Shown: positions 8,466 to 18,115, numbered from the stretch's first letter. The stretch: DNA of 64,000 bases from DATHXC01 sp035459965 (GCA_035459965.1 DATHXC010000005.1:215131-279130); one strand, 5' to 3'. Numbers and translations: made by a program. The notes: a model not told the origin generated them from the letters alone.

Positions 8466-8840
8466 ATGAAATTACATTTAACCCAAGCCGCTGGTAATCA
8501 GCTCATTACTGGCTACACACATGAATGGGTGAGCATCAATCACCAGCGTTTTGAACATAGTGTGATTGTGTTGCCGACAGAAGTCAGATCAGACTGGCCA
8601 GTGAGTAATTTTGATGATTTAAAGGCGGAAGACTTTGCCCTACTTCTTACGCTAAAACCGGAAGTAGTTTTACTCGGCACCGGCCAGAAACACCGTTTTA
8701 TCCATCCGCGCCTGATCGCAGGCCTGACAGAGAACAATATTGCTGTCGAGTGCATGACGACAGATGCAGCCTGCCGAACTTACAATATATTGATGGCAGA
8801 AGGCAGGATGGTAGCAGCCGCCTTAATCCTGGAAAACTAG
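8466..8840 (+). CDS. Mth938-like domain protein (DUF498/DUF598)
   Basis: 124 residues starting at the ATG at 8466; upstream in-frame codons would add an unrelated tail. The pattern is typical of the family: a first half ending in ..FEHSVIVLP, then PEVVLLGTGQKHRF, GLTENNIAVECMTTDAACRTYNIL and AEGRMVAAALIL. Members adopt the Mth938 fold (human AAMDC, NDUFAF3 are relatives); the bacterial role is not established. It is a lone gene between divergent alaA and convergent fabB. Confidence 0.85.
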   Translation: MKLHLTQAAGNQLITGYTHEWVSINHQRFEHSVIVLPTEVRSDWPVSNFDDLKAEDFALLLTLKPEVVLLGTGQKHRFIHPRLIAGLTENNIAVECMTTDAACRTYNILMAEGRMVAAALILEN

Positions 8841-8870
8841 GCCCTAGAAAACCCGGTTACAGCAAAGTAA

Positions 8871-10094
8871 TTACAAGCCTTTGCGAGAAAACGTCAGCGT
8901 CGCATTCGTGCCACCAAAGCCAAAGCTGTTAGATAGCGCGGTCTGAATATTGGCGTTATCAATGCGTTGACGCACAATATTCAAGCCTTCTGCAGCCGGA
9001 TCTAGCGTCTCGATATTGGCCGAAGCTGCAATGAAGTTGTTTTCCATCATCAGCAAGGTATAGATCGCTTCGTTCACGCCTGCCGCGCCTAGCGCATGAC
9101 CTGACAGTGACTTGGTTGATGCAATCGCAGTATCACTTTCACCAAACACTGCACGTATCGCTTCCAGCTCTTTGGTGTCACCAACCGGGGTACTGGTACC
9201 GTGGGTGTTGATGTAATCCACCCCACCCTCAACTCCTTGCAAGGCTAACTGCATGCACCTTACGGCACCTTCACCAGAAGGTGCGACCATGTCGTAACCA
9301 TCTGAAGTCGCGCCATAGCCAACTACTTCTGCATAAATCTTTGCACCACGCGCTTTGGCATGTTCATACTCCTCCAACACCACAATGCCACCACCACCGG
9401 AAATCACAAAACCATCACGGTCAGCATCGTAAGTACGTGAGGCTTTATCCGGAGTATCGTTATATTTGCTGGACATCGCACCCATGGCATCGAACAGGTA
9501 GGACAAGCTCCAATGCTCCTCCTCACCGCCACCAGCAAACACAATGTCCTGCTTGCCTAACTGAATCTGCTCCACACCGGCACCTATACAATGAGCGCTT
9601 GTGGAGCAGGCTGAGCTGATACCGTAATTGACGCCCTTGATCTTGGCACCAGTAGCCAAGGTAGCAACAATACCGCTACACATCGCCTTGGTAACCATAT
9701 AAGGCCCAACACGGCGTATGCCTTTTTCGGCAAGTATTTGATTACTTTCTTCTATGCTTTCGGTCGAAGGGCCACCGCCACCGACAATAATACCGGTGCG
9801 TACATTGGAAACGAGCTCTTCGGGTAAGCTGGCATCAGCAATCGCTTCCTGCAGAGCTATCCATGCATAAGCATGGCCATTGGCCATGAAACGCAATAAC
9901 TTGCGATCTATCAATTCAGTGATATCAAGATTTTTAATTGAGCCTGCTACTTGCGAACGTAATCCATGGTCAGCATATTCTTGCTGAAACGTAATACCAG
10001 AACGGCCTTCACGCAAGCTATCCAATACTTCAGACTTATTGTTTCCCAAACTGGAAACAATACCCATACCTGTTACCACCACACGACGCATCAT
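8871..10094 (-). CDS. fabB: Beta-ketoacyl-ACP synthase I
   Basis: 407 residues. It condenses malonyl-ACP with acyl-ACP and, with FabA, is needed for unsaturated fatty acids. The nucleophile is Cys163 in GISSACSTSAHCI; the catalytic histidines are in INTHGTSTPVGD and SGHALGAAG. FabB rather than FabF is supported by the N-terminus RRVVVTGMGIVSSLGNN and by the partner fabA 66 bp upstream. The start has AGGAG six bases before the first of two ATG codons. Confidence 0.96.
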   Translation of the reverse strand: MMRRVVVTGMGIVSSLGNNKSEVLDSLREGRSGITFQQEYADHGLRSQVAGSIKNLDITELIDRKLLRFMANGHAYAWIALQEAIADASLPEELVSNVRTGIIVGGGGPSTESIEESNQILAEKGIRRVGPYMVTKAMCSGIVATLATGAKIKGVNYGISSACSTSAHCIGAGVEQIQLGKQDIVFAGGGEEEHWSLSYLFDAMGAMSSKYNDTPDKASRTYDADRDGFVISGGGGIVVLEEYEHAKARGAKIYAEVVGYGATSDGYDMVAPSGEGAVRCMQLALQGVEGGVDYINTHGTSTPVGDTKELEAIRAVFGESDTAIASTKSLSGHALGAAGVNEAIYTLLMMENNFIAASANIETLDPAAEGLNIVRQRIDNANIQTALSNSFGFGGTNATLTFSRKGL

Positions 10095-10160
10095 CGTGTT
10101 CTCCTAAAAATTGTGCTCATCAAACTCTTCTTAAACACTTTTATAACAGCTGAATATGAA

Positions 10161-10730
10161 CTAAAAGTTATCTGTTCTTGTAAATAAGCCTACACGTAAA
10201 TCATTAGCCACATAAATTTCACGGCCATCTAGCTCCATACGCGCATCAGCGATGCCCATCACCAGCTTACGCATCATCACGCGCTTGAGATCAATGTAGT
10301 AAGTCACTTTTTTACCAGTCGGCAATACCTGGCCGCTAAACTTAACCTCGCCTGCGCCCAATGCGCGACCACGACCTGGGCCACCCATCCAGCCCAAGAA
10401 GAAGCCTACCAGCTGCCACATCGCATCCAGTCCCAGGCAACCTGGCATGACAGGGTCACCAGTGAAATGACATTGAAAGAACCACAGGTCAGGCTTCACA
10501 TCCAGTTCAGCAATAATTTGACCATGGCCGTATTTGCCGCCATCGGCAGTAATCGACACGATGCGATCAAACATTAGCATGGGTGGTAATGGTAACTGGG
10601 CATTGCCTGCGCCGAACATTTCGCCGCGTCCACAGCTTAAAAGCTCTTCGTAGCTAAAACTGTTTTGTTTTTGTGCCGAGGTTTCTTCTTGCCCCAGGGT
10701 TTCTTTTTGTACGTTTTCTTCAGTTTGCAT
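10161..10730 (-). CDS. fabA: 3-hydroxydecanoyl-ACP dehydratase/isomerase
   Basis: 189 residues from the ATG at 10730. It dehydrates beta-hydroxydecanoyl-ACP and isomerises the trans-2 to the cis-3 bond. Catalytic His lies in FFQCHFTGDPVMPGC and the Asp/Glu in LGLDAMWQLVGFFLGW. The first 20 residues are a polar, Gln/Glu-rich extension relative to the 172-residue E. coli protein; a still longer reading frame up to 10814 has no support. It forms an operon with fabB. Confidence 0.96.
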   Translation of the reverse strand: MQTEENVQKETLGQEETSAQKQNSFSYEELLSCGRGEMFGAGNAQLPLPPMLMFDRIVSITADGGKYGHGQIIAELDVKPDLWFFQCHFTGDPVMPGCLGLDAMWQLVGFFLGWMGGPGRGRALGAGEVKFSGQVLPTGKKVTYYIDLKRVMMRKLVMGIADARMELDGREIYVANDLRVGLFTRTDNF

Positions 10731-10951
10731 TAGATAGTAACCAAGCCCAAATGAATTGAAAGTGAATTTACCGCTATTTTCGCCGGAAATGCCAATTAAC
10801 GAAAGTATTATCAAAAAGTCTGGTCAAAATAAGTTATTTTTAGCAGGGGTATACAGATCTGTTTACACCCAGCCAAAATATCGTTACCATTGTTTACAAA
10901 TGAGTTACATTTTCTGAAACCTTCCCATCATTTTAATTACAGGATACGTCA

Positions 10952-11968
10952 ATGAGTGATCGCCAACTGGCCGACTGGCGCCAACATGCGCAAAAACTAG
11001 AATCGGAAATCAATAAAGTTGTGGTGGGTCAGCAATCCCCTATCCGGGCGATTACTACAGCAATTTTCTCCCGTGGCCACGTATTGCTCGAGGGTGATGT
11101 GGGGGTGGGTAAAACTACGCTGTTACGCGCTTTTACGCGCTGCATTGGCGGTGGCTACCAGCGTATTGAAGGCACCATAGACTTGATGCCTAACGATCTG
11201 GTCTACCACACTTATCTTGGTGAAGACGGTAAACCGCACGTGAGCCCTGGCCCGTTGTTGATGTCCGGCGAAAATTTATCGGTATTTTTCTTCAATGAAA
11301 TCAACCGCGCACGCCCACAAGTGCACTCACTGCTGTTGCGCGTCATGGCAGAACGCACACTGACTGCATTCAATAAAGAGCATTATTTCCCGCACATGCT
11401 GGTATTTGCTGACCGCAACCAGGTAGAAAAAGAAGAAACTTTTGAGATTCCCTCAGCAGCACGTGACCGCTTCATGATGGAAATCCCGATTGTGGTGCCT
11501 GATGATGCAGCAATCATGGAGTCGTTGGTATTCGATACCAAGTTCCACAACGTCGACGCATTGGTTGATACGCTTGAACCAAACATATTGCAGTTTGACC
11601 AGATCAATGCTTTCTCTGCCTTGTTGCAGTCTTCCGTTGAGGCTAGCGAGAGATTGCGTCAATATGCGCTCGATTTATGGCGCGCGACTAAATCGCCAAC
11701 GGCTTATGGCATTAAGGTTAGCGGAGTAGATATGCAACGCTTGGTGTTGGCCGGTGCCAGCCCCCGCGGTATGAGTATGATGTTGCGTGCAGCCAAGGTG
11801 AATGCCTGGCTGAACAACCGTGAAGCAGTATTACCGGAAGATATTCATGCGGTATTCCATGAGACAGTCGCTCACCGCCTGGTGTTTAGTCCGGTCTACG
11901 AAATGCGCCGTACCGAAATCGCGCGTGAGTTGCTGTCCGGCATCACCAACGCTATTTCCGCACCTTAA
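10952..11968 (+). CDS. mxaR: MoxR-type AAA+ ATPase MxaR
   Basis: 338 residues. MoxR ATPases act as chaperones, often with DUF58 and von Willebrand A partners; MxaR is the founding type needed for active methanol dehydrogenase. Walker A is GDVGVGKTTLL and Walker B SVFFFNEINRARP. The sensor region reads ADRNQVEKEETF instead of the ATQNP of generic MoxR proteins, which fits the MxaR branch. It is the first gene of a tight six-gene run R-S-A-C-K-L in canonical order. AGGA lies 8 bases before the start. Confidence 0.88.
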   Translation: MSDRQLADWRQHAQKLESEINKVVVGQQSPIRAITTAIFSRGHVLLEGDVGVGKTTLLRAFTRCIGGGYQRIEGTIDLMPNDLVYHTYLGEDGKPHVSPGPLLMSGENLSVFFFNEINRARPQVHSLLLRVMAERTLTAFNKEHYFPHMLVFADRNQVEKEETFEIPSAARDRFMMEIPIVVPDDAAIMESLVFDTKFHNVDALVDTLEPNILQFDQINAFSALLQSSVEASERLRQYALDLWRATKSPTAYGIKVSGVDMQRLVLAGASPRGMSMMLRAAKVNAWLNNREAVLPEDIHAVFHETVAHRLVFSPVYEMRRTEIARELLSGITNAISAP

Positions 11969-11980
11969 TATCGGCTCAGT

Positions 11981-12841
11981 ATGACACCTGATATCAAAGA
12001 GTTTGGTTACCACATCGGCTGGCGCTCACGCGGCCGCCATTCGGGTCGACACGCCAGTACGCAACGTGGCATGGGCATGGAGTTCCGTGGACACACTACA
12101 TTGCTGTCCTATCCGGACCCGCGTCGTATTGACATCCGCCAGACCATACGTGATCCACTGGAGCAAGTCTATGTACGTATATTCAACCAGAAAAGCTCGA
12201 CGCCCGTATTTGTGATTGCTGACCTTTCAGGCTCCATGAACTTTGGTAGCAAGCAACGTAAAGTGGCGCAGGTTGCCGAGATTGCACAGTCTGTTGCCAT
12301 GTCGGCAACGCATAATAGCGACCCCTTCGGGTTTATCGGGTTTGATGATGTGGTGCGTGAAGACTGGCTGGCCACTTCTTCATTCAGGCCGCATACAGCG
12401 CTGGAGTTGATCTCTCAGTTGAAGGACTTTCATCCTGAGCATGTCGGTAGCCATGGGCTCGCCGATGTGAATCGCTACCTGCCGCGTGAACGCTCATTGA
12501 TATTCCTGATCTCGGATTTCCATATGCCACTCAGCGAGCTGCAGGATTCGCTCTCGCTGATGATGCGCCACCATATAGTACCGATGGTGTTATGGGACAG
12601 TGCCGAGTACAAGACCATGCCGGAATTCGGCATCACCAGTGTCACGGATTGTGAAACAGGCGAAAGACGTACCCTGTTCCTGCGCAAACCCTTACGCGAA
12701 CGTATCGTGCGCAGTTTTGAAGAAAGACGTGCCGCTATTCAAGCGCTTTTTATGCGCTATGACATGCCCCCTTTCTTTATTGAGGGTGACTTTGATGCAG
12801 ACGCATTAACCGATTATTTTTACCAATTTGTGGCTGCCTAA
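11981..12841 (+). CDS. mxaS: DUF58 protein MxaS
   Basis: 286 residues, starting 12 bp after mxaR. It has a DUF58 core with a vWA-like MIDAS start, FVIADLSGSMNFG (about residues 77-89), and LIFLISDFHMPL further on. The N-terminus is rich in Arg/Gly/His (GWRSRGRHSGRHAS), also seen in MxaS proteins. In methylotrophs MxaS acts with MxaR in maturation of methanol dehydrogenase. No strong ribosome binding site is visible, suggesting coupling to mxaR. Confidence 0.82.
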   Translation: MTPDIKEFGYHIGWRSRGRHSGRHASTQRGMGMEFRGHTTLLSYPDPRRIDIRQTIRDPLEQVYVRIFNQKSSTPVFVIADLSGSMNFGSKQRKVAQVAEIAQSVAMSATHNSDPFGFIGFDDVVREDWLATSSFRPHTALELISQLKDFHPEHVGSHGLADVNRYLPRERSLIFLISDFHMPLSELQDSLSLMMRHHIVPMVLWDSAEYKTMPEFGITSVTDCETGERRTLFLRKPLRERIVRSFEERRAAIQALFMRYDMPPFFIEGDFDADALTDYFYQFVAA

Positions 12842-12843
12842 GC

Positions 12844-13890
12844 ATGAAACAAAGTATGAAATTAAGATCAGTTTTCCCTCATTTGATAGCCGCATGTTTA
12901 ATGCTGCTATTGAGCTCAATGTCCAATGTGCAGGCTTCTCCTGACGATGGCTCATCGCCCGAGATTCAGGATGGAATTGTCAAAATCAGCATCATAGAAC
13001 CTGATCGCGCTGTGGGTTACACCGTGGGCGATATACTGGAGCGCACCGTCACGCTGGAGGTGAAAAAGCCTTATAAGCTGCTGGATACCTCATTGCCGAT
13101 CGTCGGCTACGAACACCGTTACAAAGGCCAGGTATCCGGCATTGAGTTGAGCCATATCCGCCATGAAACGCTGGAGAATGATGACAACACCATTTACACC
13201 CTGTATCTGGCCTACCAGGTATTTACCAATAACGTTGTAGCAAAACCAGCGGTGTTGCCCGCTGAAGTTGTTAAATTTAAAGGCCCGGCCAAGGCATCTG
13301 CAACGAGTATCGCAGCTAAAACTGGCATTGTGCAATACACCATCCCCAGCTGGAATTTCCGCATCTCGCCACTGGCCGTATTTGGGTCAGTAAAAGTTGA
13401 ACAGGATATGAGCCCTTTGCGTGGACCGTTATTACTTGATCCCACACCGCAAAAACTGCACTTGAAAATATTACTCGTTATTCTCGGTTTAAGCCTGCTC
13501 GGCCTGCTTTATATATTGGGTATGCGTGCATGGTTGCCGTTGATGGGCAGGCCATTCGGCAAGGCCTATCGCGATATCCGCAAACTACCTGCTACACCGG
13601 AAGCTTTGCAGCAAGCGGTAGCCCGTATGCATCTAGCCATCAATGCAACTGCCGGTAGCAGCATATTCACGGATAACTTGGATACCTTGATTGCGAGTAA
13701 ACCTGCATTTGCACCAGTCAAGACTGATATGGAGCGGTTCCTGGGGCTTTCACGCCAGGTATTCTTCGAACCTCAGGCAAAGCATGATGCGGGCAGCGAG
13801 CCTCTGGTTTGGCTCAAAGGCTTCTGCCGCCGCTGCCGCGATTGCGAGCGCGGGCTGACTCCCGACACAGCTTCAACGGCAAAGGCTTAA
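12844..13890 (+). CDS. mxaA: MxaA-like methanol dehydrogenase maturation protein
   Basis: 348 residues. The N-terminus (about 1-30) is a signal peptide ending near NVQAS. A periplasmic beta-rich domain follows to about residue 200, then one transmembrane helix (LLVILGLSLLGLLYILG, about 209-225) and a cytoplasmic tail. MxaA, MxaC, MxaK and MxaL are needed for calcium insertion into methanol dehydrogenase in Methylobacterium. Topology, size and place in the R-S-A-C-K-L order support the name; sequence identity was not computed. It starts 2 bp after mxaS. Confidence 0.78.
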   Translation: MKQSMKLRSVFPHLIAACLMLLLSSMSNVQASPDDGSSPEIQDGIVKISIIEPDRAVGYTVGDILERTVTLEVKKPYKLLDTSLPIVGYEHRYKGQVSGIELSHIRHETLENDDNTIYTLYLAYQVFTNNVVAKPAVLPAEVVKFKGPAKASATSIAAKTGIVQYTIPSWNFRISPLAVFGSVKVEQDMSPLRGPLLLDPTPQKLHLKILLVILGLSLLGLLYILGMRAWLPLMGRPFGKAYRDIRKLPATPEALQQAVARMHLAINATAGSSIFTDNLDTLIASKPAFAPVKTDMERFLGLSRQVFFEPQAKHDAGSEPLVWLKGFCRRCRDCERGLTPDTASTAKA

Positions 13891-13893
13891 GCA

Positions 13894-14877
13894 ATGAGTT
13901 TTAGCACGCCTTGGGTATTATGGTTATTACCCCTAGCATTTTTACCGCTGGTGCTTAATCGCACGCACAGCCGCACTTATTCGTGGATCGCAATGCTGCC
14001 GCGAGATCCCCTTTCGGATCTGATAGGCCTGCTGCTGAAGATACTGGCAGTATTGGCATTGATATTCATCCTGTTTGGTCTGGCTGGCCCACACAGTGCG
14101 CAACAACACATAGAGCGCATTGGCGTTGGTGCACAAATCACGTTGGTACTGGATCGCAGCGCCAGTATGGATGACCCGTTTTCAGGCGGTAACGACGGTC
14201 GCGTAGGCGAAACCAAATCAGTTGCCGCTAGCCGCCTTATTACCGAGTTCGTCAAATCTCGAAAAAATGACATGTTCGGTATGATCACCTTCAGCAACTC
14301 GGCCATGTATGTATTGCCACTCAGTGAGAACCGCGAGGCCATCCTTGCTGCCATTCAGGCCACTGCTGGCAGCGCGCTGTTCCAGACCAACATTGGCAGC
14401 GGCCTCACCAGCGGTGCCGGCCTGTTTGAAAATGTTCCCGACTCAGGTTCACGCGCCATCATCCTGCTATCGGATGGCGGTGGTCGCATGAGTGCCGATG
14501 TACAACAGAAGCTACGTGACTGGCTGGACCGACTGAATATAGGGTTGTACTGGATTGTCTTGCGCCAGCCCGGCGGCCTGAGTATTTTTGATACCACTTA
14601 TGTTCCGCGTGAGGATGCTGCACTACCGCCTCAAATCGAACTCAACGAATATTTCAAGACTTTAAAGACGCCTTTCCATGCCTACGAGGCGGAAGACCCG
14701 AAATCGCTGGCTGCTGCCATAGACGATATCAATCAGAAGGAAAAAAAGCCGATACGCTATCTTGAGCAGATTCCCGGGCGCAACTTTACCCAGCTGTGTT
14801 ATCTGCTGGCCGCCGCCATGATCGCGTTATTGCTATGTGTAAAATATTTGGAGGTTAGAACATGGCAATCAGCCTGA
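13894..14877 (+). CDS. mxaC: von Willebrand A domain membrane protein MxaC
   Basis: 327 residues. Two N-terminal hydrophobic segments (about 5-20 and 45-65) lead to a vWA domain with an intact MIDAS, LVLDRSASMDD (about residues 86-96), LLSDGGG later, and a C-terminal helix (LCYLLAAAMIALLLCV). The batA-like layout anchors the vWA domain at the membrane facing the periplasm. As MxaC it is implicated in metal insertion into methanol dehydrogenase. It overlaps mxaK by 16 bp. Confidence 0.82.
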   Translation: MSFSTPWVLWLLPLAFLPLVLNRTHSRTYSWIAMLPRDPLSDLIGLLLKILAVLALIFILFGLAGPHSAQQHIERIGVGAQITLVLDRSASMDDPFSGGNDGRVGETKSVAASRLITEFVKSRKNDMFGMITFSNSAMYVLPLSENREAILAAIQATAGSALFQTNIGSGLTSGAGLFENVPDSGSRAIILLSDGGGRMSADVQQKLRDWLDRLNIGLYWIVLRQPGGLSIFDTTYVPREDAALPPQIELNEYFKTLKTPFHAYEAEDPKSLAAAIDDINQKEKKPIRYLEQIPGRNFTQLCYLLAAAMIALLLCVKYLEVRTWQSA

Positions 14878-15428
14878 AGAAAATTACCGCGTTCAGACTA
14901 AGTAGCACCAAGCTAACTTGGCTACTGGGCATCACCGCATTAGTATGCGCGGCCGGAGCTTTACACCAGAACAATCGTATTCGCCAGATCGAAGCATTCA
15001 ATACTGCAGTTAGCCATGCGAGATCGCCAAAAACTGATACGCAAAGCTTCGAGGCCAAGTTTTCCACGGCTTACTGGCTGGCAAAAAACGAGCGCTACAA
15101 GGAATCTTCATTGCTGTTCGTACATTTGCTGGATAAGGCCAATAAGAGCCAGAAATCTGCAATACAGCATAATCTGGGTAATATTTTCTTTTTACGTGGC
15201 CTGGCTATCAATGGTAGCAATATGACAGTCCGTGACGAGACCGAATACCTGTTGAGACAGGCGAAAAGTGCCTACCAGCTTTCTTTGCGTTTAGAAAACA
15301 ATCACTGGGATACCCGGCATAACCTGGATCGCGTGTTGACTATGCTTCCGGGCACTCCTACTCCAGGTGCTGGTGAATCCGATACACCAGGGCTGATTAT
15401 GGGCAATATCCCTGTCGGCCTGCCTTAA
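14862..15428 (+). CDS. mxaK: MxaK-like TPR-type membrane protein
   Basis: 188 residues. One N-terminal membrane helix (LTWLLGITALVCAAGAL) is followed by a helical region with tetratricopeptide character (YKESSLLFVHLLDKA...AIQHNLGNIFFLRG). The end, LIMGNIPVGLP, resembles the conserved end of MxaK as I recall it. It is preceded by GGAGG and overlaps mxaC. In the mxa system MxaK works with MxaA, C and L in activating methanol dehydrogenase. Confidence 0.78.
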   Translation: MAISLKKITAFRLSSTKLTWLLGITALVCAAGALHQNNRIRQIEAFNTAVSHARSPKTDTQSFEAKFSTAYWLAKNERYKESSLLFVHLLDKANKSQKSAIQHNLGNIFFLRGLAINGSNMTVRDETEYLLRQAKSAYQLSLRLENNHWDTRHNLDRVLTMLPGTPTPGAGESDTPGLIMGNIPVGLP

Positions 15429-15479
15429 GCAACGGCACTCACAAAACCAAGCTAATAAAGCTATAAGCAGACCGACCAT

Positions 15480-16502
15480 ATGCAAACATTTTTTAATTAC
15501 TTAAGCCACCGACGCGATGCGGCATTGCTCTCAGCCGCCCTGGTATTGTTGCTTATTGCTATTCTTAAGCCTGCTGTGCCTTTACAGCGCAACATCTACA
15601 GCTACATTTTTGTGGCCGATATTTCACAAAGCATGAATGTTGTCGATGCGACACTCAATGGCAAGCTGGTCTCGCGTCTTGCTTATAGTCAATACTTGAT
15701 GCACCGCGTAGTGTCGTCGCTGCCTTGCGGCACACGAGTAAGTATCAGTGTTTTCGCCGGTGTCAGTGTTGCAGCGATGTATACCCCTATTGAAGTCTGT
15801 GCAAATTATGCCTCTATTCAGGATACGATAGACCACCTTGAATGGCGCATGGCCTGGTCTGGCAATAGTCGTCTGCGTGACAGCCTGTTTGCTCTCGCGC
15901 GCGTGATACGTGGCTTCCCTGCGCCAGCACAGGTCGTTTACTTTACCGACGGTGAAGAAGCCCCCAAGCTGCATGTATTCAACACCAAGGATCTGACTAA
16001 TTTTCAAGGTGGCAGCGATTGGCTATTTGTAGGCATAGGCAGTGACGTAGGTACACCTATACCCAAACTGGACGAGAAAAATCAGTTGATTGGGTATTGG
16101 TCTGGTGAAAGCTTCGCGCTTCAGCCTGGCATCGCACAAATCTCAGAAGCGAATATCGGTACACGCGACGATAACGTAGCTGGCGAGAATGATCGTTATC
16201 TTTCCAAACTGGACGAAGAATACCTAAAGAGTATCTCCAAAGAAATCAGCGCAAATTATGTGCGCGGAGACAGCGTACAAAGCGTGTTATCTGCCATGAA
16301 AAAACAGAAACCAGCCAGGCGTGATATAGCGCCATTTGAAGTGGACTGGATACTGGCTGGTCTGGCTGGATTATTACTGATAGCAGCCTATATACCACGC
16401 CATATTGGCAAGGCCCTAGGTTTGCTTTGGCGCCAAGTAACTTTCAGGTTCAACAAAAAAACGCAGGTCAAGAAAGTCCAGGTATTTTCTCAGGGGTTAT
16501 AG
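15480..16502 (+). CDS. mxaL: von Willebrand A domain protein MxaL
   Basis: 340 residues. An N-terminal helix (LLSAALVLLLIAILKP), a vWA domain with MIDAS FVADISQSMNV (about residues 44-54) and YFTDGEEAP, and a C-terminal helix (WILAGLAGLLLIAAYIP) before a basic cytoplasmic tail. It is the last gene of the mxaRSACKL cluster, 51 bp after mxaK. Its stop overlaps the end of the convergent ygfX by 6 bp, leaving no room for a terminator between them. Confidence 0.82.
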   Translation: MQTFFNYLSHRRDAALLSAALVLLLIAILKPAVPLQRNIYSYIFVADISQSMNVVDATLNGKLVSRLAYSQYLMHRVVSSLPCGTRVSISVFAGVSVAAMYTPIEVCANYASIQDTIDHLEWRMAWSGNSRLRDSLFALARVIRGFPAPAQVVYFTDGEEAPKLHVFNTKDLTNFQGGSDWLFVGIGSDVGTPIPKLDEKNQLIGYWSGESFALQPGIAQISEANIGTRDDNVAGENDRYLSKLDEEYLKSISKEISANYVRGDSVQSVLSAMKKQKPARRDIAPFEVDWILAGLAGLLLIAAYIPRHIGKALGLLWRQVTFRFNKKTQVKKVQVFSQGL

Positions 16503-16979
16503 CTCACCTGACTGGGTTTCTTGCTGGCCCAATTGATGATTCGGCAATCCCCATAGCAGCCACACTCTTAATCGACGTAAGCTCTCATGACCGGAGCTAT
16601 CCGGCAGCAATAACACATGGCGTGCCCTGTGACTATTCACAGCCCTGATATTGAGCACCATGAGGTAGCTTGCAACAAAGCTGCTGGGCAGAATCAGCAC
16701 CTCGCTTTCAGTACCATCACGACTGGTGAGTGTCATCTCCCCTGCCACATTTAGCTTGAGCTGCATCCAAGAACGGGGGAGTCGCAAGAGTGCATGCTGA
16801 TAAATAGTGTAAATTGCAGTCAGTACTATCAGTCCAAACCCTGTCAGCCTCAGCCAAAAAGCTAACGGTGCCATCAGTATGATAAGGCCTGAACTCAGTG
16901 CGGCAAAAGTAATCAAACCAGCCAGTCGATACGAAGGCTGCAAAACTATCAGTAGAGGCTTCGCGTTATAATGAGGCAC
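16497..16979 (-). CDS. YgfX/CptA-family membrane protein
   Basis: 160 residues using the GTG at 16979, which has GGGAG five bases upstream; the open frame extends to 17240 but that part overlaps ygfZ and is not protein-like. Two adjacent transmembrane helices (about residues 14-50) are followed by a soluble domain ending in DSSGHESLRRLRVWLLWG, the hallmark of the PF07254 family. The family was described in E. coli as a toxin (CptA, YgfX) paired with YgfY/SdhE; no sdhE-like gene is next to this copy. It is divergent from ygfZ, a frequent neighbour in betaproteobacteria. Confidence 0.75.
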   Translation of the reverse strand: MPHYNAKPLLIVLQPSYRLAGLITFAALSSGLIILMAPLAFWLRLTGFGLIVLTAIYTIYQHALLRLPRSWMQLKLNVAGEMTLTSRDGTESEVLILPSSFVASYLMVLNIRAVNSHRARHVLLLPDSSGHESLRRLRVWLLWGLPNHQLGQQETQSGEL

Positions 16980-17019
16980 ATCCACTCCCAAACTAAAACG
17001 AGAAGATAGAACAAGCGCA

Positions 17020-18087
17020 ATGATGACACAATGGCATGATTTTTTGGCAACACAAGGCGCCACCATCGAGAACCGCACGACGGGTAGTGCCACGATTGTG
17101 GATTTCGGTAATGCACATGCTGAGCTAGAGGCAACAGCCGAGGGCCATGTGTTATGTGACCTGTCGCATTTAGGTTTATTGCAAGTTGCTGGCGACGATG
17201 CGGTGACCTTTTTACAAGGCCAGGTGACCAACGACATCAAGCAACTCGATGGCGCTAATAATCAATTCACTGGCAGCCAGTACACAGGTTATTGCAATCC
17301 CAAAGGTCGCCTGCTGGCATTATTCCTGGCCTTTGCACATCTGGATCATATCCATTTGCAGTTGGATTCAGCCTTGGTCGAACCTATCCTCAAGCGCCTG
17401 AAGATGTATGTCATGCGCTCCAAGGTTGTGATTACCGATGTTTCAGAACAGCTTCTGCGCCTCGGTGTCAGTGGCGCTAATAGCGAAGCCTTGTTGCAGC
17501 AGCTGTTTGGCGCAGCCCCGCAACAGCCTCACCAGATACTCACGCTGGAAAAAGCTACGCTGATTCGTCTGCCTGGCCCTGTGCCGCGTTACCAGATCTA
17601 TACCCACAAGGATAATGCACCTGCACTATGGCAGCAGTTAGTACAGCACTTCACACCCGCAGGTAAAACCTGCTGGGATTACCTGGAAATCCAAGCAGGG
17701 ATTCCCGAAATTGTCCCGGCGACCCAGGAAGCCTTCGTGCCGCAAATGATTAACCTGGATGCGCTAGGTGGTATCAACTTCAAGAAAGGCTGCTACACCG
17801 GGCAGGAAATCGTGGCCCGCACGCATTATCTTGGCAAGGTGAAGCGCCGTACCCAACTCGCGCACATTGCATCGTCTGGCATTGAGCCACCCAAGCCTGC
17901 TGATGCGATCCATGCGCACGGCACAGATGATGTAGTTGGTCAGGTTGTGCGCAGTGCGGCAGCACCAGATGGTGGCTTTGATGTACTGGCAGAAATACGC
18001 TTGGAAAGCCTGGAGAACGGGAAGGTGCAATGGCAGGGGCAGGATTTAACCTTACTGCAGCTGCCTTACAGCATTGCCGCTGAGTAA
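17020..18087 (+). CDS. ygfZ: tRNA-modifying/Fe-S cluster protein YgfZ
   Basis: 355 residues of the GcvT-like folate-binding fold. The family signature KGCYTGQEIVAR is at about residue 256, and the C-terminal domain (VKRRTQL..) follows. YgfZ uses tetrahydrofolate and helps build or repair some Fe-S clusters, affecting MiaB-dependent tRNA thiolation. The gene is monocistronic here. Two adjacent ATG codons (17020, 17023) are equally possible starts. Confidence 0.93.
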   Translation: MMTQWHDFLATQGATIENRTTGSATIVDFGNAHAELEATAEGHVLCDLSHLGLLQVAGDDAVTFLQGQVTNDIKQLDGANNQFTGSQYTGYCNPKGRLLALFLAFAHLDHIHLQLDSALVEPILKRLKMYVMRSKVVITDVSEQLLRLGVSGANSEALLQQLFGAAPQQPHQILTLEKATLIRLPGPVPRYQIYTHKDNAPALWQQLVQHFTPAGKTCWDYLEIQAGIPEIVPATQEAFVPQMINLDALGGINFKKGCYTGQEIVARTHYLGKVKRRTQLAHIASSGIEPPKPADAIHAHGTDDVVGQVVRSAAAPDGGFDVLAEIRLESLENGKVQWQGQDLTLLQLPYSIAAE

Positions 18088-18115
18088 TTAAGCTAACAGC
18101 TATGGCAAAGCAGCT

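Noticed and set aside
8871..10094. FabF instead of FabB
   Set aside because: Pairing with fabA and the N-terminal pattern favour FabB.
16980..17240. N-terminal extension of the YgfX-like protein
   Set aside because: This part of the frame lies antisense to the well-supported ygfZ start and does not read as protein; a GTG with GGGAG at 16979 is preferred.
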